A stretch of 64,000 bases of DNA, from positions 186,001-250,000 of the forward strand of contig CAWDCL010000005.1 of assembly GCA_963800865.1 (NCBI GenBank), written 5' to 3'. Source of the stretch: JALOKP01 sp963800865. Its GTDB lineage: Bacteria; Acidobacteriota; Polarisedimenticolia; J045. The notes under the pieces were generated by a model that made no database searches, had not been told where the DNA came from, and was given only the letters and a program-made list of their open reading frames with translations. Both the position numbers and the translations under genes were made by a program. Positions 40,531 to 52,600 of the stretch are shown here, piece after piece. Every line of letters begins with the position of its first letter. Within the stretch, counting starts at the first letter, position 1.

Positions 40531-41042
40531 GGAGCCCCCTTTCGCCGGTTTCGCCCGCCAGCTCGTCGGCTGACATTCGCGGGCCGTACCTGCATGGTTG
40601 AACTGCCTGGACCGCCCCTCCGGACACGCGGTTCCCGCTGGCGGAGTCGCTCCCCGACCAGCGGGATTCAGTCCATCGGCCGTACCGGACATTCGATACG
40701 AGACCATCCGCTTCCGCCTCACATGCGAACCCTGGCCGGTCGTCCCCCGAACATCGGCGGCGGCCGGCGACCGAGCGGCGAGAGTATTCGCGTGTCCACC
40801 GGCCCCGACCATCAGGGTTTTCCCTAGGACCGGGCGAAAAAGACCCTATTGCGTCTCCGTTGCATCTCGGGGAGTCGGCGCGGAAGCCGGGGTGCCGGCG
40901 AATGCCGATCCGGCCGCGGCGGCGGGAGGACGATCCGGCGAGTCAGGATTTCCCTGATGGGCGGGACGCCCGTTTCCTCCTATAAGGATTCCCTCCTCGT
41001 TCAACCGTCGTTCGATCGCGCGCCTCGCGCAGGGAGGGACTC
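40531..41042. promoter_or_regulatory. 512-bp divergent intergenic region
   Basis: The only gene-free stretch over 300 bp. It separates the minus-strand HAF/protease genes from the plus-strand protease operon and should hold both promoters. It has lower GC than its flanks in places (TCAGGGTTTTCCCTAGGA at 40812-40829; CGAAAAAGACCCTATTG just after). Two similar inverted repeats are visible: AGGG-TTTT-CCCT near 40814-40825 and TCAGG-ATTTC-CCTGA at 40943-40957; a third related string GGATTCCCT lies near 40985. A CTATAAGGAT string near 40980 could be a -10 element. Short open frames inside show no coding character. Regulatory function is inference. Confidence 0.45.
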
Positions 41043-43807
41043 TTGCCCGGATTCCGACCAGCTCTCGGCGCGCTGCTTCTGGCGGTCTTCGGCCCGGTCG
41101 CAGTCGCCGGCTCGCTGGCCCCGAACCTCCGCGAGGCGCTCGCGGTCGCGGGACTCGACGAGCGCATCCCGGTGGTGGTCCTGATGGCCGAGTTCCCCGA
41201 GGGGGCGCTGCTGCGCGAGCAGGTCCGGGGAATGAGCCGGGCCGAGCGCCGGGCGCACGTGGTTTCGACGCTGAAGGGGATCGCCGAGCGCAGCCAGGGA
41301 AACCTCCGGGCCCTCGTCACCGACGGAGAGCTGCGGGACCGGGTGAGCGACATCCGCGTGCTCTGGGGCGTCAACGGCGTCGCGCTCGAGGCCGCAGCGG
41401 ACGCGATCGCGCGCCTGGCGGAGTTGCCCGAGGTCGGCTGGGTGCTTTACGACCGCGCACCGGCGCGCGCCGACGCGGGGCCGGATGCGGCCCCCGAACG
41501 CGCGTTCGGCGACGATCGCCTGTCGGGCCCCAACCCAAACGCAACGGTCGCACCCGACGTGGTCGGCGCACGGCGCGAAGCAGGTCTGGGACGAGCTCGG
41601 CTACACGGGGCTCGGGGTGACCGTCGCTGTGATCGACACAGGGTTCGATCGAACCCATCCAGACCTCTCTGATCACATCTGGAGCAACCCGGACGAGATC
41701 CCCGCCAACGGCCTGGACGACGACGGCAACGGCCACATCGACGACACCTGGGGCTGGGATTTCTGCGCCGACTCCCAGCCGGTGGTCGGCACGCACGGCA
41801 CACAGGTCGCGGGACAGGTGGCGGGCGACGGGACCGACGGCACCGTCCACGGCATGGCCCCCGACGCCCTGCTGATGTCGCTGGGGATCGACTGCGACAC
41901 CCCGTCGCGCGCGTGGCAGGCCAGCGACTACGCGATCGCCGAAGGGGCCGACGTGATCACGCAGTCCTACAGCTGGTGGTGGACCGACCGCCCCGACTAC
42001 GCGGGGTTCCGCCGCCAGGCCGACGTCGAACTCGCCGCCGGCGTGATCCACGCCAACTCGGCGGGAAACTTCGGCGCCAGCCAGGCGACGCAACCGATCC
42101 CGTACAACATCTCGACCCCGGCGAACTGCCCGGCTCCGTGGCTCCATCCGGACCAGACGATCGCGGGGGGCGTGTCGTCGGTCGTGGCGGTCGGCGACGT
42201 GAACTGGAGCACCGACGTCATCGCCTCGTCGTCGTCGCTCGGTCCGGCGGCCTGGGAAGACATCCTGGCGAATACCGATCCCACGTACCCGTACAACAAC
42301 CCGCCCGAGTTCCGCGACTACCCCTACGGGAACGGCGCGCAGCTGGGGCTGATCAAGCCCGACCTGTCGGCCTATGGCACCGGCACCAGCTCGACCTGCC
42401 CTGGCGGAGGCTACTGCCAGTTCAGCGGGACCTCTTCCGCGACGCCGCACGTGTCGGGCGCGATCGCGCTGATGCTCCAGTCGAACTCCGAGGCGACCCC
42501 CGAGGAGCTGGCCCGGGCGCTGATGACGACGGCGCAGCACCGCGGCGACCCCGGCAAGAACAACGTCTACGGCGCGGGGCTCCTGCAGGCCCATCCCGCG
42601 GTGCTCGCCGTGGAGTCGGGGGTCATCTACCGCGCACACGCCTTTGACGACACGGCGTTCGGCAATGGCGATGCGCAACCCGATCCGGGCGAGCAGCTCG
42701 CCCTGTCGATCACCGTCGAGAGCCGGAGCGACGAGGCGATCGAGGGGCTCCACGTGATCGTGTCGACGACGACCCCCGGGATCACGATCCATGACCAGGT
42801 GGCCTACTTCCCGTCGCTCCCGGCGCGCGGGACGGCGACCAGCCTCGCCCCGCACATCTCGCTGAGCGTGGCCCCGGGAGCGTGCACCGCGCTGGCGGTC
42901 TTCGACCTCGAGTTCCGCTACGGCGGCACGGTGCGCCGCTCGAGCTTCCGGGTCCTCGTCGGCACGGAGCGGCCGCTGACGGGCCTCGACTTCGACATGG
43001 AGACGGCGGCCGGCTGGACGTCCGCTCTGGGCACCGCCACCCGCGGGAGATGGGTCCGCGAGGACCCCGTGGGAGTGAGCGATTCCGGAGGACTCAGCAA
43101 CCCCGAGGACGACACGACCCCGGACCCCGGCGTCCGCTGCTGGGTCACCGGCAGCGGCGGTGGCGGCCCGAACGACAACGACGTCGACGGCGGAACGACC
43201 TTCCTCTCCTCCCCGATCTTCGGCGCGCCTAACATCTACGAGCTCGACGCTGAGCTTCGACCGCTGGTACTACGACGATTCCTCGAGCAGCGACTCGCTC
43301 AAGGCCGAGGTGACGAACGACGGCGGCGCGAGCTGGGTGCTCCTCGACACCCGGGTCACGCCGACCAGCGGCTGGAAGAACTTCACGACCGATCTGATGG
43401 CGCTCCTGGCCCCGAGCGAGACGATGCGGCTGCGCTTCACGGCCACCGACGGCGGAAGCGACAATGTGCTCGAGGCCGCGGTGGACGAGGTGCACGTCAG
43501 CGGCATGTGGGTGGATTGCCAGCCCTTCTCGCCCCAGCTTCTGGCGCCGCCCAACCCGGTCGGCGACACGCTGCGCGTCGCGGCCACCGCGGACGGCCAC
43601 GTGCTGCTGGCGTGGGACGCGCCGCCGGTCGACGCCGGCCACGGCGCGGCCGCGCTCTACCGGATCGAGCGCGCCGTCGCCCCGCAGGGACCCTGGACCG
43701 AGGCCGGCACCGCGACCTCGACGCGCTGGTTCGACCTCGACGCGCTCGGCACGCCCGACCCGTCCTTCTACCGCGTGACCGCGGAGAACAGCGGAGGGAC
43801 CGAATGA
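41043..43807 (+). CDS. Secreted S8 subtilisin-like protease A (tandem pair), two frameshifts
   Basis: Reconstructed product of 920 aa. Start TTG 41043 sits behind GGGAGGG and opens a signal peptide (LGALLLAVFGPVAVAGS). A propeptide (REALAVAGLDERIPVVVLMAEFP, VLWGVNGVALEA) leads to the protease domain: Asp in VAVIDTGFDRTHPDL (41634-41636), His in GTHGTQVAGQVAG (41794-41796), Ser in FSGTSSATPHVSG (42433-42435). A jelly-roll-like domain (DFDMETAAGWTS...SGMWVDC) and a FN3 domain (YRIERAVAPQGPW...YRVTAENSGGTE) follow. Frame breaks at about 41545-41575 and 43244-43250, one extra base each; aligning to the intact paralog places both. Without them the gene is exactly 921 codons. It overlaps the next gene by ATGA and heads a four-gene operon. 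Confidence 0.88.
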
Positions 43808-46611
43808 TGGACACCCGCCGCGTCCGGCTTTCGCCCCGCGCGGCCCTCGGCGCTCTCGCCGCGCTGGTCGTGGCTGCCGCCGTCCCGGCGAGCGGCGGCT
43901 CGCTGGCGCCGGCGCTGCGCGAGGCGCTGGCGTCCGCCGATCCGAACGACCGCCTCCCCGTCGTGCTGCTGATGGAGGAGTTCCCCGCGCCCGGTCAGCT
44001 GCTGGGCGAGGTCCGCGGAATGGACCGCGAGCAGCGCCGGGCCCACGTCGTCTCGAACCTGCGGGCCCTTTCCGAACGCAGCCAGCGCGGCGTGCGCGAG
44101 CTGCTGGAGCGGGACGGCGGCGCCGCGGGCCGGATGCGCGTGCTCTGGGGCGTCAACGGCCTCGCGCTGCAGGCCACGCCGGGGCTGATCGCGCGCCTGG
44201 CCGAACTGCCCGAGGTGCGCTGGGTCCTGCACGACGGCGGGCGGGGCGAGCCGGCCGACGGGACGGGCGCACCCGCAGCGAGCGCCGGCGTCCCCGCGAG
44301 CGGCCCGACCGGCGGCGACACCTCGGGACCCAACCCGAACGCGACGATCCGCGGCGAGGTGACCGCGATGGGTGCGCCCCGGGTCTGGAACGAGCTGCGC
44401 TACACCGGCGCCGGCGTGATCGTCGCCGTGCTGGACACGGGGGTGTACCGCGACCACCCCGACCTGGCCGACCACATCTGGACCAACCTCGACGAGGTGC
44501 CCGGCAACGGGCTCGATGACGACGCCAACGGCTACGTCGACGACACCTGGGGCTGGGACCTCTGCAACGACGACAACGAGCCGACCAGCGGGTCCCACGG
44601 AACGCAGGTTGCCGGCCAGGTCGCCGGGGACGGGACCAACGGCGTCGTCACCGGCATGGCGCCCGACGCCGAGCTGATGGTGCTGGGATTCGACTGCAGC
44701 CCGCCCGACTCGATCGGCTGGGAAGCGTCGGACTACGCGATCGCCAACGGCGCGCACGTGATCACCGAGTCGTTCATCTGGCCCTGGGAGGACCCGCCCG
44801 ACTACGAGGGCTGGCGGCGGCAGACCGACACCGAGCTGGCCGCGGGGGTGATCCACCTCAACGCAGCCGGGAACGACGGGCAGAACATGGGGACCCGGCC
44901 CATCCCGTACAACGTCGCGGCGCCCGCCAACTGCCCCCCGCCGTGGCTCCACCCCGACCAGGTGCTCGCCGGGGGGATCTCCGCCGTCGTCGCCGTCGCC
45001 AACATCGACTACTCGACCGACACCCTGACGCCTTCGTCCTCGCGCGGCCCGTCGGCCTGGGAGGACATCGTCGCCTGGAGCAACCCGGCCTACCCCTGGC
45101 CGCTGACGCCGGGGTACATGGACTACCCGTATCACGACGGCGCGGAGCTCGGCCTGCTCAAGCCGGACCTCGCGGCGTACGGCAACGGAACGCAGTCGAC
45201 CTGCCCCGGCACCGGATACTGCAGCTTCAGCGGGACCTCCTCGGCGACGCCGCACGTCGCGGGGATCGTGGCCCTGATGCTCCAGGCGAATCCCGAAGCC
45301 TCGCCGGCCGAGCTGGCCGAGGCGCTGATGACGACCGCGCAGCACCGGGGCGGGCCGGGCAAGAACCTCGACTACGGCACGGGGCTGGTCCAGGCCTACC
45401 CGGCGGTGCTCGCGGTGGAGTCGGGCGTGGTCTACGCGTCGCACGCCTTCGACGACGCGGCGCTGGGCAACGGCGATGGCGGGCTCGACCCCGGCGAGCA
45501 GCTCGTCCTGTCGGTCACGGTCGAGAGCCGGACGGACACCCCGATCGACGGCCTGCAGGCGATCCTGACCACGACGACGCCGGGGATCACGATCCACGAC
45601 CGGGTCGCGTATTTTCCGACGCTCGCGGCGCGGGGCACAGCGACCAGCCTCGCCCCGCACTTTTCGCTGAGCGTCGATCCCGCCGCCTGCTCCGCGATCG
45701 CGATCTTCGACCTCGAGTTCCGCTACGGCGGCTCGGTGCGGCGCTCGAGCTTCCGCGCCCGCGTCGGCACCGACCGGCCGCTCGTCGGTCTCGACTACGA
45801 CATGGAGACCGCGGCGGGTTGGACCTCGAACCCGGGCAGCTCCACCCGCGGCGCGTGGGTCCGCGAGGATCCCGTCGGGGTCAGCATCAGCGGCGGGCTC
45901 AGCAACCCCGAGGACGACACGACCCCGGATCCCGGCGCGCTGTGCTGGGTCACCGGCAGCGGCGGCGGCGGGCCGAACGACAACGACGTCGACGGAGGGT
46001 CCACCTTCCTGCGCTCGCCGCGCTTCGGGGCGCCGCAGATCTACCAGCTCGCGCTGGCCTACGACCGCTGGTACTACGACAACTCCGCGAGCGACGACGG
46101 CTTCAAGGCCGAGGTCTCCAACGACGACGGCGCGAGCTGGGTGCTCGTCGAGCAGCGGGTCTCGGCGACCAGCGGCTGGAAGAACCTCTCGATCGACCTG
46201 ATGACGCTGCTGGTCCCCAGCGAAACCATGCGGCTGCGGTTCACGGCGACCGACGGGGGCTCCGACTCGATCGTCGAGGCCGCGGTCGACGAGGTTCACC
46301 TCAGCGGGATGTGGGTGGACTGCCAGGGCTACACGCCCCCGTCGCTTTCCGCGCCCAACCCGGTCGGCGACAGCCTGAGGCTCACGGCCGACGCCGCCGG
46401 CCACGTCGTGCTGACCTGGACCGCGCCGCCGGTGGACGGCGGCCACGGCGCGGCGACGCTCTACCGGGTCGAGCGCGCCCTCGATCCGCAGGGTCCCTGG
46501 ATCGAGGCCGGCACCGCGACCTCGACCCGCTGGGTCGACGTCGACGCGCTCGGCACCCCCGATACCTTCTGCTATCGCGTGACCGCCGAGAACAGCGGTG
46601 GCGGCGAATGA
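43804..46611 (+). CDS. Secreted S8 subtilisin-like protease B (tandem pair), intact
   Basis: Intact 935-aa protease, paralog of the preceding gene over its whole length. Signal peptide ALGALAALVVAAAVPASGGS; propeptide (NDRLPVVLLMEEFPAPGQLL, VLWGVNGLALQA). Protease domain with D211 in VAVLDTGVYRDHPDL, H265 in GSHGTQVAGQVAGDG and S479 in FSGTSSATPHVAG; the oxyanion Asn is in LNAAGNDG. Then comes a linker domain (DPGEQLVLSVTVESR), the jelly-roll domain (YDMETAAGWTSN...GMWVDC, with NPEDDTTPDPGALCWVTGS) and an FN3 domain ending AENSGGGE. ATG 43804 overlaps the stop of gene A. The absence of any shift in 2.8 kb contrasts with both sides. Likely digests extracellular protein; substrate preference may differ from A because the loops around His and Ser vary. 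Confidence 0.93.
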   Translation: MMDTRRVRLSPRAALGALAALVVAAAVPASGGSLAPALREALASADPNDRLPVVLLMEEFPAPGQLLGEVRGMDREQRRAHVVSNLRALSERSQRGVRELLERDGGAAGRMRVLWGVNGLALQATPGLIARLAELPEVRWVLHDGGRGEPADGTGAPAASAGVPASGPTGGDTSGPNPNATIRGEVTAMGAPRVWNELRYTGAGVIVAVLDTGVYRDHPDLADHIWTNLDEVPGNGLDDDANGYVDDTWGWDLCNDDNEPTSGSHGTQVAGQVAGDGTNGVVTGMAPDAELMVLGFDCSPPDSIGWEASDYAIANGAHVITESFIWPWEDPPDYEGWRRQTDTELAAGVIHLNAAGNDGQNMGTRPIPYNVAAPANCPPPWLHPDQVLAGGISAVVAVANIDYSTDTLTPSSSRGPSAWEDIVAWSNPAYPWPLTPGYMDYPYHDGAELGLLKPDLAAYGNGTQSTCPGTGYCSFSGTSSATPHVAGIVALMLQANPEASPAELAEALMTTAQHRGGPGKNLDYGTGLVQAYPAVLAVESGVVYASHAFDDAALGNGDGGLDPGEQLVLSVTVESRTDTPIDGLQAILTTTTPGITIHDRVAYFPTLAARGTATSLAPHFSLSVDPAACSAIAIFDLEFRYGGSVRRSSFRARVGTDRPLVGLDYDMETAAGWTSNPGSSTRGAWVREDPVGVSISGGLSNPEDDTTPDPGALCWVTGSGGGGPNDNDVDGGSTFLRSPRFGAPQIYQLALAYDRWYYDNSASDDGFKAEVSNDDGASWVLVEQRVSATSGWKNLSIDLMTLLVPSETMRLRFTATDGGSDSIVEAAVDEVHLSGMWVDCQGYTPPSLSAPNPVGDSLRLTADAAGHVVLTWTAPPVDGGHGAATLYRVERALDPQGPWIEAGTATSTRWVDVDALGTPDTFCYRVTAENSGGGE

Positions 46612-46647
46612 TCGCCGGATGCGAAAAGCCCCCGAGGAGACATCCCG

Positions 46648-49600
46648 ATGCGTCCCACAACAAGCGATCCTCCCGCCTGCAGGACGAGCCTCGCGCTCGC
46701 GACGATCCTGGCCGCACTCCTCGCGCTCCTGCCGGGCATGCCCGCCGGAGCGGCGGAGGCACCCAAGGCGTCCGTGCAGCCGGCAGCGGCCCCGTCGCAT
46801 CCGACGGAGGAACCTGTCCGGCCGATGGGCCGGCGAGACGCCCAAGTCGGGGGCCGTGAGAGACACCCTCAAGGCGACACGCCCGGGGCCGTGGCGCCAG
46901 GACGCAAGTTCGCGCCGCCGCGCGAGCGCATTCCCGGCACGCAGACGGTCGCGCCGAGGGAGCGGCTTTCCACCGACGCGATGACCGCGGGCCGCTGGGT
47001 CCCTGGCTACCGTCCCGCGACAGCGGAGGCCCAGGCGGAGTTCGAGGCGTGGAAGGAGGCGCAGGCGGCCACCCTGGGGACTGCGAGTTCTGCTCGGGGT
47101 TCCGAACGCGCCGAACGGCAACTACGCCGCGAACCTGCTCCGCGGCAAGCGAGTCGAGTACGTAGCCGGACGAGCCGATCACCTACACCGTGCACGGCGG
47201 GAAGTACCAGATCTCCTCCGTCGACCTCCGCCGGATCACGCCGAGCGAGAAGCTCGAGTCGAAGACCGAAGGCGAAGCGGACCGCGACTCTGAGATCGAC
47301 CACCACTCCGGCATGACGTGGGAAGAGTACCTCTGGATCAAGCGGCAGGCCGAAAGCGCCCCGCCGACGCTCGAGGCCCAGGACGTGACGCGGGCCGTCG
47401 CCGCTCGCCCCCGTCCCGGCCGGCGTCGCGTTCGACGCGATCCAGTCGGGCGGGACTACATGGTCCCGCCCGACCCGATCATGGCCGCCGGCCCGGGCCA
47501 CCTGGTCGCGATCGTCAACCAGCGCTACCGGGTGTGGGACAAGACCGGCACGCCACTGATCGACGAGATCACGATGGACCAGTTCTTCGCCGGCGTGCCC
47601 CACTGCACCAGCGTCTTCGACGTCTTCGTCGACTACGACGAGGCCGCCAACCGATTCGTCATGGGGGGCGAGACGGTCGAAACGACGACCGGCACCGACT
47701 CCTACCTGTGCGTTGCCGCGACGGCCACCAACGACCCGACGGGGGTCTGGTACCGGACCTCGTTCCGTTCCGACTCCGTCCAGCCGACGCACCTGGCTCG
47801 ACTACCCGCACATGGGGATCGGCCTCGACGCGATCTACATCTCCGGGAACATGTTCGTCGACGGCGGCAACATCGATTCGATCCGGGTCTTCGCCGTGGA
47901 CAAGAACGCCCTCTACCAGGGGACGGCGGTGTCGGTCGCCGAGGCCGGGCTCGGCGCGCTGTTCTTCACGGCCCAGCCGGCCAAGATCCACGGCTACAGC
48001 TCCGGCGGCTGGCCTGCCCCCGGCACGCCGCACCACTTCATCGCCCACGACGGCGGCGGGAACAGCCGGATCTGGCGCTGGAGCGACCCGTTCGCCACGC
48101 CGCCGGTGATCTACGGCACGTTGGCCGAGGCGGCCTTCAACGGCGTCCCGCCGAGCGCGCCCGAGCTGGGGTCCCTCTCGGGGAACTACAACGACACGGG
48201 AAGCGGCCGGTGGTACGACGCCGAGGTCCGCGGCGGCAAGCTGTGGGCCACGCGCAACACGGGCTGCAACCTCGGCGGCGGCAACGCGGAGAGCTGCGTC
48301 GACTGGGTCCAGGTCGACGTCTCCGGGCCGGCCCCGATCCTGGAGCAGCAGCAGAGCGGTGGCGCCTACGGAAGCACCGACGACTTCCGCTACTACCCCG
48401 ACGTGTCGGTCGACCGGAACGGCAACATCGCGATCGGCTACACCAAGTCCAGCGCGACGACCCACACCCAGCTCTGGGTCACCGGGCGCGAATTCAGCGA
48501 CCCGCCGGGCACGCTCCAGAGCGAGACGCTGCAGCGCGCCGGCCTCGGCAACTACACCGACGGCGGCGGCTGCGGGGGCGGCTGCGACCGCTGGGGGGAC
48601 TACAGCGGGATGACCGTCGACCCGGACGGCTGCACCTTCTGGTACCTCGGCGAGTTCTCCGACGGCGGCTACGCCAACTGGGGGACCGCACATCGCCAGC
48701 TTCCGGTTCGCCTCGTGCAGCACCGACGCGCTCGGTGCAGGTCGACAAGGGCACCTACACCTGCAACGACTCGATGACGGTCACGGTGACCGACTCGATC
48801 GCGATCGACGCGGCGACCGTCGCGGCGCAGACCACGGTCTCGACCACCGGAGGCGACTCCGAGACGATCCCGGCGGGGTCCTGGACCGGATCCGACTGCT
48901 CCGGCAGCAGCTGCAAGACGTGGCAGGCGACGCTGCCGGTCAGCGGCAATCCCGGCGCGCGAACGACGGCACGGTCAACGCGCACGACACGGAGACGATC
49001 ACGACCCGCTACGCCGACCCGCACGCGGGCCACGGCGAGCGGTCGGTCGACGCCGCGGTGTACTGCCGGACGCGCCTCGAGGACGGCGGCTACATCACCG
49101 CCGGCGGCTGCGAGGCGGGCCAGGGGGGCGAGTTCTACCGCGACTACATGGACGGCGGCGAGTACATCTCGTACACTTTCGGCATCTACAACCCGCCGAC
49201 CGCCACGGCGCTGACCGACATCGTCGGCCGAGCTGGTCGTCACCGGCCCGGCCGCCGACAAGGTGACGATCTTCAACCCGATCGTCCACATCGGCGCCCT
49301 CGCGCGCGGGCAGCTGACGGCGCCGGTCTTCACGCTCTACATCGACCCGAGCATCGACGCGCCGGGCCTGCGGATGAGCGCGACCGCTTCAACCTGCAGG
49401 TCACCTCGGCCGCCGACGGCTTGACCGTTCCGCAGGTCATCACCCAGCGCCACCTGCTGCAGACCGACGACACCATCGTCACCGAAGGCCAGTGCTTGAA
49501 CTTCGAGGCCGGGACCCAGGGGTTCGTCGAGGCAGAAGATCGAGTACCAGTACACTTGCAATCGCCCTCGACTGCGGCGCCCTGACGCAAGTCAGCACCG

Positions 49601-52600
49601 TGGAGGCGCCGTGGACCCACGGCGCCGGCTGCGGCAGCGAGACCCGCTCCGACGACCCGAGGATCGCCTGCGACACCGCGGGGACCAAGGCGTTCAAGTC
49701 CAACGCCGACCCCGCCGCCTGCACCAACTTCCGCAGACAAAGGCCGGGGGCCTCGGCACGATCGTCGACACCGTGCTCTACTCGCCGATCTTCGGCCCGG
49801 CCCACACCGGCACTGCCGCCAACGGCCAGCCCTGGAACTACGAGTGGCAGTCCGCGACCTGGTACTTCCGCTCGGACATGGTCGCTCTGGCCGACCCGGC
49901 GCTGGCGGTCGGCTTCTTCTGGGACCGCGACTATCCGGGCGTCTCGACCCCGGGGGTCAACGAGATCTACGACTACTACCCGTACAACTACGGGTACTTC
50001 TACTACCCCGAACCAGGGCTGGGACAGCGCTACGCCGTGGAACGCCACCGCCCCGCCGGCGAACACCGACGGGATCAGCTTCGGCAACGCCCGCGGACTG
50101 GCCACGTCTGGGACTCCAGTGGCGCTGGGCGGTCGAGGTCTACGACGCCGACCTGGGCGGCGACCCGCTCAGGACCGCCGCGACGCAGCGGGCTGGCGCT
50201 CGACAACCTCAACCTGGCCTACGCCCAGTACCACGCCGACGGGCAGGTCGGCTCGTGTGCCTACCCGTCAGCGGTCGTGTCGTTCGACCGTTTCAGGTAC
50301 CTCCAGTGCCCGAGCGAGCCGCTCGGGATCAGCGTGCTCGACGGCAACGCCTCCGGAGCGGTCCAGGTGACGGTCGTCTCCGAGACCACCGGGGACAGCG
50401 AGACGTTCTCGATCTACGGCGCCGGGCCGAATTTCACGGCGACCCTCCCGTCCTCCACCGCCGGCGGGCCGCGCGCCGAACGACGGGACGCTGCTGGTCG
50501 CCCCGAGCGACCGGGTCCGCGTGACCTACAACGGGGGCTTCGGGCTCCTCGCCCCAGTCGTTCGCAATCATCGACTGCCAGGGTGGCGACGTCATCGTCG
50601 ACGGGTTCGCCGGGCTGACGGACAACGGCGACCACGACTCCTATGCCGACACCAACGAGACCGTCAACATCTCGATCCGGATCCGGAACAACACCGGCCA
50701 GCCGCTCCAGAACGTCGTGGCGATCATCGACTCCGACCGATCCGGCCGTCGACTGCATCAGCAAGAAGGCGGCCTCGTTCGGCACGATCGCCGCGGGAGG
50801 CACCGGCAGCAACAGCCTCGACGACCGATCCCTTCACTTTCAAGGTCTCCGGCCGCGTCGCCTGCACCGACCCGATGGTGCCGCCGACCGCGACGTTCCG
50901 GGTGCTGATTCTCGCCGACGGCTTCGCCGGCCCGCTCGCGCCGCAGCAGGTCTCGTTGATCCTCGACCTCAACGACTTGCCGGGAACGGTGACGTACCCG
51001 AGCCGTTCACGGCCAACCCGACGGGCTTCGTCCACCAGCTCGGCCCGGGCGACGACGACGGCGCGGCGGTCAACCCCGACGGGCTGCCCTGCAGCCCCTA
51101 CGCCGACCGGTTCTTCTGGCGCGGCACCGGCGGCAACTCCGGGCGGCGGCTACTTCTGCTGGAAGAACCCGGCGGACAACTTCCCCGCTCGGCGATTACG
51201 GCGACCTCTCGGACTCGGCGCTCTACTCGCCGGTCTTCAAGATCGGCGCGACCGCGACGACCCTGACGTTCGACCACGAGTACCTCTTCGGCTACTCCGG
51301 AACCCTCCGCGTGGACGGAGCGCGGGTCGACTACCGCGTCAACGGCGGCGTCGTGGCGGAAGCTGACCACGCTCCCGTACGACGGCGGACTGATCTTCAA
51401 CACCTACTGCAACCCGCTCTGCAACAGCGGCGGCGAGATCGGCGACGCCTGCTTCTCCGAGACCCCCGGCCTGGGCGAGAACGGTCTTCAACCAGCTCGA
51501 CCAGGGGGCCAGGAACTGGACGTCGGTCTCCGGCGCGCTGTCGGGGCTTTCCGCGGGCGACCTGGTCCAGTTCCGCTGGCGCGTCGGCTCGATGCGCAGC
51601 TCGGCCTACGGCATCTCGACCAAGGGGGGCTACGGACTCGACAACGTCAGCCTGACCAACGTCGTCGCAGAAGACCTGCGACGCGACCCCGCGCGCCGGA
51701 CGTGGGCTGCGGCGTGGTCTTCGACCACTTCGGCAACCTGACGCAGGTCTGCGGCGACGGCGACGCGCTGGTCGAGCCGACCGAGCGCTGGTCGGTCGAC
51801 GTCACGCTCCGGAACTCGACGGCGGCGCCCGCGGTGAACACGGTGGCCGACCTCGCTGCCGAGCGGCGGCTCGCGCAACCCGGCGAGCGTCAGCGGCAAC
51901 CCGAGGCAGCTTCGGGACCCTCGCCGCCGCCGGCGGGACCGGGACCGCCACCTACGAGTTCGTCGTCGGGGCGGGCGCCACCTGCATCGACGACGTCCTG
52001 TTCGACGTGCGGAACATCGCCACGCAGCCAGGCGTCGTACGCCGACCAGCCGTCGGTCTTCTCGGTCCCGGTCGGCGGGCACCGGCACGCAGCAGACCGC
52101 GACCCAGACGGTCGATCCGCTGGTCGCGAGGATGCCGCGCCCGTCGACGCTGTCGCCGGCGCTCACCGTGCCGACGCCCGCCTACAGCGCGACGCTGAGC
52201 TACACCTACGACTACACGCAACGTCTCGCCGTTCCAGACCGGGCACCAGGTGACGGATCCGCTGAACGCCACGAACACGTCGGTGACGTCGCTGCTCGGC
52301 GCCCCGTTCACGATCTCGCCGAGCACGGCGGTGGCGGCGGTCGTCGACTGGACCGTCGCTCACGCACGCCAACGTGACCACCTGCACCAAGATCTACCTG
52401 CGAACGCCGAAGGGCTTCAACTGGACCCTGAAGGACTTCGGCGTGGCGGTGGCGAAACCCTACGACGTGCTGAGCATCTACCGGCACGCCAACGGCGGCG
52501 CCGGGCAGTACCGGATCGGCCTCCAGGAGTCGACCAGCGGCTCCTGCAGCGGCCAGGCGACGCTGCGCGGCGCCACGATGACGGTCACCGACCAGACTGC

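Noticed and set aside
40598..40957. Open frame of 119 codons in the divergent intergenic region
   Set aside because: No ribosome site, composition unlike coding DNA here, and it overlaps the probable promoter region.
43768..47121. Antisense frame of 1117 aa over protease B
   Set aside because: Shadow frame; composition typical of the complement of NNC-rich codons, and the sense gene is intact with a full catalytic triad.
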